DNA from: Brevibacillus gelatini
GTDB lineage: Bacteria; Bacillota; Bacilli; Brevibacillales; Brevibacillaceae
Length of the DNA stretch: 64,000 bases
Assembly (NCBI RefSeq): GCF_003710935.1
Contig: NZ_RHHS01000039.1
Location: forward strand, 62,001-126,000
Direction: 5' to 3'
In this document: positions 61,635-64,000 of the stretch, in pieces
How the letters are laid out: each line of letters opens with the position of its first letter
Numbering within the stretch: position 1 is the stretch's first letter
Position numbers and translations under genes: made by a program
Notes under the pieces: model-generated
Told to the model about the DNA's origin: nothing
The model's database searches: none
Seen by the model: only the letters and a program-made list of their open reading frames with translations

Positions 61635-61883
61635 TTAATCCTCGTCTTCGTCGCCTTCGCTGTCTTCCTCGTCCTCTTCGTCGCCGCTCACATAAATGAT
61701 GGTGACACCAAGGCTCTCAAGCAGAGAAATGACTTCCCTGTTCAGTTCCTGGTCCATGAGCAGCCCCAGGCTTTCTACCAGCTCAAGCTCTTCCAGTTCG
61801 CCTTTTTCGGCATCTTCAATCAGCTCTATGACTTCCGTCATCCGCTTCTTTTCCAGAACTGCCATCAGTTCATCTCTCGTCAT
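61635..61883 (-). CDS. Small acidic protein resembling sigma factor region 1.1
   Basis: 82 residues from the ATG 12 nt after GAGGTGGG. It starts TRDELMAVLEKKRMTEVIEL, has a helical middle (EELELVESLGLLMDQELNRE) and VISLLESLGVTIIYVSGDEE, then an Asp/Glu tail. The end pattern (helix, short beta strand, acidic run) is like region 1.1 of SigA, which also ends in LL-x-x-G-I-x-hydrophobic and an acidic stretch. No other sigma region is present. The resemblance is by eye; plain acidic hypothetical protein is the alternative. Confidence 0.8.
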   Translation of the reverse strand: MTRDELMAVLEKKRMTEVIELIEDAEKGELEELELVESLGLLMDQELNREVISLLESLGVTIIYVSGDEEDEEDSEGDEDED

Positions 61884-61967
61884 AAACTGTTTCCCACCTC
61901 GATTTCTCAACTCTATGCTTTATAATAGTACATAAACAAACCGTTGAAAACATAACGAAGGAGCGAG

Positions 61968-62522
61968 GTGAAGTCCACCGTGTATCCTGAGCCGTATCTG
62001 GACTACCTGGTTCAGTTTCATGTCAAACGCGACTATTTCGAGTGTCACGAAATTTTGGAAGAGTATTGGAAAAGCGCTCCACCACAGGAGCGCCAGTCTG
62101 TTTGGGTCGGCTTGATTCAAATTGCCGTCGGGCTGTACCACCACCGCCGCGGCAACGTAAACGGCGCCCGCAAAATGCTCACAAGCGCCCGCGCGCTGGT
62201 GCAAAAGCATCACGCAGAGCTGGAGCGCCTTGGCCTGGACAGCAATGCCCTGGAGCACCTGCTGGCAGTCCGCCTGGAGGAAATTGGGCAAGGCTTGCCT
62301 TACCGCAGCATTACCTTGCCGATGCAGGCCGCCGAGCTGATTGCCGCGTACAAAGCAGCTTGTGCCAGACAAAATCAGCCTGAGCATCGCGACAGCGACA
62401 TGAATGATTCGTTTTTGCTGAACAAGCATACGTTGCGCGACCGCAGCGACGTCCTCGCAGAACGCGAGCGCCAGTTGCAGCTCCGTCAGGGAAAACAGCC
62501 TGATCCCCACGCTGCAACCTGA
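61968..62522 (+). CDS. DUF309 domain protein
   Basis: 184 residues; GTG 5 nt after AGGAG. DUF309 motifs are FHVKRDYFECHEILEEYWK, QSVWVGLIQIAVGLYHHRRG and NVNGARKMLTSARALV. The family is helical with conserved His/Glu residues and is cytosolic; function unknown (YpuF in B. subtilis). The C-terminal 50 residues (HRDSDMNDSFLLNKHTLRDR) are not part of the core domain. Confidence 0.9.
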   Translation: MKSTVYPEPYLDYLVQFHVKRDYFECHEILEEYWKSAPPQERQSVWVGLIQIAVGLYHHRRGNVNGARKMLTSARALVQKHHAELERLGLDSNALEHLLAVRLEEIGQGLPYRSITLPMQAAELIAAYKAACARQNQPEHRDSDMNDSFLLNKHTLRDRSDVLAERERQLQLRQGKQPDPHAAT

Positions 62523-62527
62523 TGCGC

Positions 62528-63070
62528 TCACTCCGCGACAAAAGCGGCTGGTATCGCCTCACTGAACCAAAATGCCCCGCTCCCCTGAAAAAATCGGATG
62601 CCGGCTGCCCGCGCCAAAGCCGCCTGAACGGTTAGCAAACAGAGCGTGTCCTCCGGCATTCCGATGTCTTCGGTCCGAGAAGCAAGCTGGACAAGCTCGC
62701 TTGCAATCGGCAAAAGCCCCCCGGCGAGCGTCTGCTGCACCAGCTTTGCGTGCGTGCCGTAATACAGGTGCTCCGGAGGCTCCACCTCTGTGAGCCGTGT
62801 GGCCGTCTGGCTCGGCGCAAAGCCGTAGGTGGCGCGAATCAACTCGCCCCCGTCCCACTCGATTTGCCGCTCCGGGTCATTTTCCACCACCTGCCACAAA
62901 TCGGCACGCCGAAGGTTCGCCCAGCCTTTGATCGAGCGCAAATAAGCGAGCAGCGGTCCTGTTGGCGTGAAGCCGTATGTATCGAAGTAAAGCTGGACGT
63001 GCTCGTTTTTTTGCCGCAGGATGCTGAGCAGACGCTTGCGCAGTTGGAGTTCCTCGTGTTGGGCCAGCAT
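62528..63070 (-). CDS. Divergent RNA 2'-phosphotransferase (KptA/Tpt1 family)
   Basis: 180 residues, ATG after GGGGGAGAAAGCC. KptA-like parts are LRKRLLSILRQKNEHVQLYF (residues 10-29), LWQVVENDPERQIEWDGGEL, IRATYGFAPS (78-87), EVEPPEHLYYGTHAKLVQ and AGIRFFQGSGAFWFSEAIP. Tpt1/KptA enzymes transfer an RNA 2'-phosphate to NAD+. Here the usual Arg-His pair of motif 1 reads Arg19-Gln20, and the usual GHS after the next active-site Arg (Arg79) reads GFA. Catalysis may be altered or lost. The family call rests on motif order. Confidence 0.72.
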   Translation of the reverse strand: MLAQHEELQLRKRLLSILRQKNEHVQLYFDTYGFTPTGPLLAYLRSIKGWANLRRADLWQVVENDPERQIEWDGGELIRATYGFAPSQTATRLTEVEPPEHLYYGTHAKLVQQTLAGGLLPIASELVQLASRTEDIGMPEDTLCLLTVQAALARAAGIRFFQGSGAFWFSEAIPAAFVAE

Positions 63071-63100
63071 GGCTTTCTCCCCCCTTCATCCGGTTTTACG

Positions 63101-63781
63101 CTAATAAATCCAGAAAACAACAGCCAGTACCAACGCCAAATCCGCCAGCAAATGGCTGAACCAGGTCGGGTAAATGGACGGAAACAGCCCTTTCATCCAC
63201 CCCCAGATGACACCCGCGCCGTATACCGCCATCGTAAGCAGCAACCCTTGCCACACCCCGAACAAGGTAGCCGCGATAATCAGGTGATACAGCGTGTAAA
63301 AAAAGCTCGTGAGCAGTACGGCGCCAACACGGGAGAGCGAGCGCAGCATGCGCTGCAGGACAAAGCCTCGCCAGAACAGTTCCTCCAAAAGCGAATTGAC
63401 GACCACGAGATACAGCGCAAACCAGCCGATCCAGTTGCGGTCAAGCCCCCACGACTCCAGCCCGGCCCGCACGACGTCCGGCCTGCCCTCCGCTTGCAAA
63501 ATCAGCCACAGTCCTGCCAGGATGCCTGTAAAAAACAGCAGCCCCAGTCCAATCCCGAAAAGCGCCCCGCGCTTCTCAAAGCGTCCCCACGCCAGACGCC
63601 AATGCTCTTGCAAGCTTTTTTCCCACCAGCCGTGCAGCAGCGGGATCGCTACACAAACCCCCAGATGAAACGAAACAAACGTGGCAAACAAGCTGTGCCG
63701 CTCGACCAGTCCGTAAAAAATGGCGAGCGTGGCAGCAAACCCATATCCGATCAAAAGAAGCAGCGTGCGTTTTCGCGCCAT
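63101..63781 (-). CDS. CPBP family intramembrane metalloprotease
   Basis: 226 residues from the ATG 10 nt after GGAG. About six to seven membrane helices. CPBP motif 1 is NSLLEELFWRGFVLQRML (EExxxR-like), motif 2 is TSFFYTLYHLIIAA and motif 3 is WFSHLLADLALVL, supplying the Glu and His residues of the Abi/CAAX-protease site. Such proteases act on prenylated proteins in eukaryotes and in bacteriocin immunity or stress in Firmicutes. It lies 30 nt upstream of the KptA-like gene on the same strand. Confidence 0.88.
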   Translation of the reverse strand: MARKRTLLLLIGYGFAATLAIFYGLVERHSLFATFVSFHLGVCVAIPLLHGWWEKSLQEHWRLAWGRFEKRGALFGIGLGLLFFTGILAGLWLILQAEGRPDVVRAGLESWGLDRNWIGWFALYLVVVNSLLEELFWRGFVLQRMLRSLSRVGAVLLTSFFYTLYHLIIAATLFGVWQGLLLTMAVYGAGVIWGWMKGLFPSIYPTWFSHLLADLALVLAVVFWIY

Positions 63782-63974
63782 TTCCGACAAGCTCCTTTGT
63801 TGCGTTTTCGCCGCCCATCGCTCCTGTAATGTGCCCGTTATGGCGAAGAAGCATACATACATTGTCAATAAATATACAAATATTTGGACAGATGTTATAC
63901 TAAGTGGTGCCGTTATAAAAAATTTGATCGATTCAATTTTTTACCAAAAATCAAAACGATTTGGAGTGGCTCTC

Positions 63975-64000
63975 ATGTTGTGGCGTAACCGAACCTTTGT
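63975..64000 (+). CDS. Start of a plus-strand gene, cut by the window edge
   Basis: ATG lies 8 nt after GGAG, and the first codons read MLWRNRTF. This start is common in MFS transporters, but only eight codons are visible. The AT-rich 190 bp before it, with TATACT at 63896, is a plausible promoter region shared with the divergent CPBP gene. Confidence 0.4.

Overview
The window looks like chromosome of an endospore-forming Firmicute of the Brevibacillus/Paenibacillaceae type. Reasons: the order prpC-prkC-rsgA-rpe ... spoVM-rpmB-asp23-fakA ... sdaAB-sdaAA-recG is the Bacillus housekeeping order; SpoVM, PdaA, CotS-like and CotSA-like proteins and two Gmad2 proteins are present; base composition is moderately GC-rich; and most starts (many GTG or TTG) follow strong GGAGG-type ribosome binding sites. 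I saw no rRNA, tRNA, CRISPR array, prophage or insertion sequence. Family names come from reading the sequence, not from searches.

Region 1 (1-8000): an envelope cluster. On the minus strand a polytopic membrane protein, DUF4129, DUF4350, MoxR AAA+ ATPase and DUF58 genes are packed with overlaps. A SpoIIM-family gene on the plus strand and an RDD gene on the minus strand follow, then two membrane/coiled-coil proteins, the last being the N-terminal part of a phosphodiester-glycosidase-like protein.

Region 2 (8-16 kb): spore and cell-wall genes. These are a Pro/Val-repeat protein, a CotSA-like glycosyltransferase, a CotS-like protein with a long histone-H1-like basic tail, a small acidic protein, PdaA, aspartase and a Gmad2 lipoprotein.

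Region 3 (16-27.8 kb): accessory metabolism and regulation. It holds a YwaF-type membrane protein, a LysR/EamA divergent pair, an amidohydrolase, an MFS transporter, a LexA-controlled Y-family polymerase cassette with YolD and unknown partners, an AraC regulator and a secreted propeller-like protein.

Region 4 (27.8-57 kb): housekeeping, almost all on the minus strand. yicC-remA-gmk-rpoZ, coaBC-priA-def-fmt-rsmB-rlmN-prpC-prkC-rsgA-rpe and asp23-fakA-degV-sdaAB-sdaAA-recG form operon-like runs; rqcH diverges from yicC. Between rpe and spoVM, where B. subtilis has thiN, lie thiT, an amino-acid ABC transporter, an M20 peptidase and a small RDD protein.

Region 5 (57-64 kb): small and poorly known genes. 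These are a Gly/Gln-rich protein, a Cys-containing small ORF, a second Gmad2 protein, an enoyl-CoA hydratase, DUF4870, a Cys/Tyr/Lys-rich coat-like protein, a GntR regulator, YjzC, a sigma-1.1-like acidic protein, DUF309, a divergent KptA-like RNA 2'-phosphotransferase, a CPBP protease and the start of one more gene.
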